A stretch of DNA of 64,000 nucleotides from Sphingomonas sp. BK580 (GTDB lineage: Bacteria; Pseudomonadota; Alphaproteobacteria; Sphingomonadales; Sphingomonadaceae). The position numbers were made by a program, and so were the translations under genes. The stretch is from the NCBI RefSeq assembly GCF_014194975.1, contig NZ_JACIAY010000007.1, positions 124,001 to 188,000 of the forward strand, given 5' to 3'. The notes under the pieces were generated by a model. That model searched no databases. It had not been told where the DNA came from and worked only from the letters and a program-made list of their open reading frames with translations. Numbering within the stretch: the first letter of the stretch is position 1; each line of letters starts with the position of its first letter. Of the stretch, positions 63,196-64,000 are shown piece by piece.

Positions 63196-63765
63196 ATACC
63201 CGCGAGAGGGCGCCACGTCGTGGCGCTCCCCACCGGCCGGCCCGGCCGCCACCCGTCCGATTCCGACGGGCCGCCGCGGGCTCGTCCGGCGTCATACCGG
63301 GCCACCGGCGGCGGCACAAGTCGTCCTCGCCCGCGCACCTGCCCCGGGGCGGGGACGTGCGACCCGGGCGCGCCGCGCGAGCCCCGCCCCGCCCCGCCGC
63401 GGGGAGCGATCACGGGCGCGGCTCAGTTCGCCGCCGCCCCGACCATCATGATGGACGCGAGCCGCTCCGACCCGCCGGGCTCGCGCGCCACCCGCCGCTC
63501 GCTGCGCAGCAGCGCCAGCTTGGTCCGATGGTCGAGGGAGGGCGGTAGTCCGCCACGACCCCGCCCGCGCACGTCACAGCAGCGCGCGGCGCTCCGGGAA
63601 AGAGGGACCATGGCGGGCCTTGCCGGCGGCGTCATTGCCGCTTCTCCTCACGTAGGTAGCACCGCGACAGTCCCACCTCCGACCCGCCCCCCCTACACAC
63701 CCGGCGAACAAGCTATTGATAGTCGTTCGCACAAGCGATAGAGGCGACGGCGAAGGGGTTCTCAC
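63196..63765. other. Gene-free interval upstream of the second TonB receptor
   Basis: Highly GC-rich. A leftward frame at 63423-63635 (70 codons, rich in R, S and A) is possible but has no supporting start signal. Nothing else is recognised. Confidence 0.45.
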
Positions 63766-64000
63766 ATGCATCATCGTCTCGTCCGCGCGTTGCTCGTCGC
63801 CAGCGCGCTCTGCCCGCTACCGGCGCTGGCCGCCGCGCCCGACGCGCCGCTCGTCGCCGCGAACGAGGCCGCCGTCGACACCTCCGCCACCACGGACGCG
63901 CCCGAGCAGCAGCAGGTCGGCGACGACGTCGTCGTCACCGGCGTGCAGTCGCGCGACGTCGCGTCCGCCGCCACCAAGGGCAGCGCGCCGCTGGCGGAGA
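63766..64000 (+). CDS. TonB-dependent receptor, N-terminal part (cut by the window)
   Basis: The first 78 residues: a signal peptide (MHHRLVRALLVASALCPLPALA), an acidic spacer and a TonB box (DDVVVTG). The gene continues beyond the window. The layout is that of a siderophore-type outer-membrane receptor. The residues seen do not show the substrate. Confidence 0.8.
   Translation, partial: MHHRLVRALLVASALCPLPALAAAPDAPLVAANEAAVDTSATTDAPEQQQVGDDVVVTGVQSRDVASAATKGSAPLAE

Noticed and set aside
63423..63635. A 70-codon minus-strand frame upstream of the second TonB receptor
   Set aside because: No binding site, arginine-rich biased composition, no recognisable pattern; cannot be supported.

Overview
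The window is about 70% GC with dense, overlapping genes. Its content (branched-chain 2-oxoacid dehydrogenase, TonB-dependent receptors, an infC with a rare start codon, a Rhodobacter-type gene transfer agent cluster, a sigma-54/sigma-28 flagellar hierarchy) points to an alphaproteobacterium of the order Sphingomonadales, most likely Sphingomonas or a close relative. This placement rests on recognised protein families; no search was run.

Layout. 0-6 kb: a tiny membrane protein, a PP2C-type phosphatase, the E2, E1-beta and E1-alpha subunits of a branched-chain 2-oxoacid dehydrogenase, and a two-gene operon of small glycine-rich proteins. 6.1-31.7 kb: a flagellar region. flgBCDEFGHIJKL runs leftward from a perfect sigma-54 promoter. 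motA-motB-flgA, flgM-flgN, a peptidoglycan hydrolase, flhA and fliA run rightward. Two near-identical flagellin genes run leftward, and a sigma-54 activator followed by fliE-fliF-fliG-fliH-fliI-fliJ runs rightward. The activator, sigma-54 promoters, FliA, FlgM and three matching sigma-28-type promoters (TAAA-N15-GTCGTTT) form a coherent transcription cascade. The export gate genes fliPQR/flhB, the switch genes fliM/fliN and fliK are not in the window.

31.8-34 kb: a less GC-rich island with a candidate nuclease toxin and two paralogous small genes, one interrupted by a single in-frame stop codon. 34-44.3 kb: an aspartic protease, thrS, a Uma2-type protein, infC, a large TonB-dependent receptor and an OmpA-like porin with a poly-proline hinge.

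44.4-62.2 kb: a complete-order gene transfer agent (GTA)-like cluster, all leftward (small terminase-like, large terminase, portal, DUF6127, prohead protease, capsid, connectors, tail tube, chaperones, tape measure, tail/hub proteins, NlpC/P60 peptidase, tail tip protein, DUF2793). It carries frameshifts in the large terminase, the portal and the DUF2163 hub gene. The start of the peptidase gene is replaced by a repeat, and the cluster is split by a 1.7-kb segment holding an iron-permease-like gene and a GFA-family gene. It therefore looks like a decaying GTA. 62.3-64 kb: a small unknown gene, tRNA-Gly(TCC) and the start of a second TonB-dependent receptor. Palindromic repeats of at least two families fill many of the intergenic gaps.
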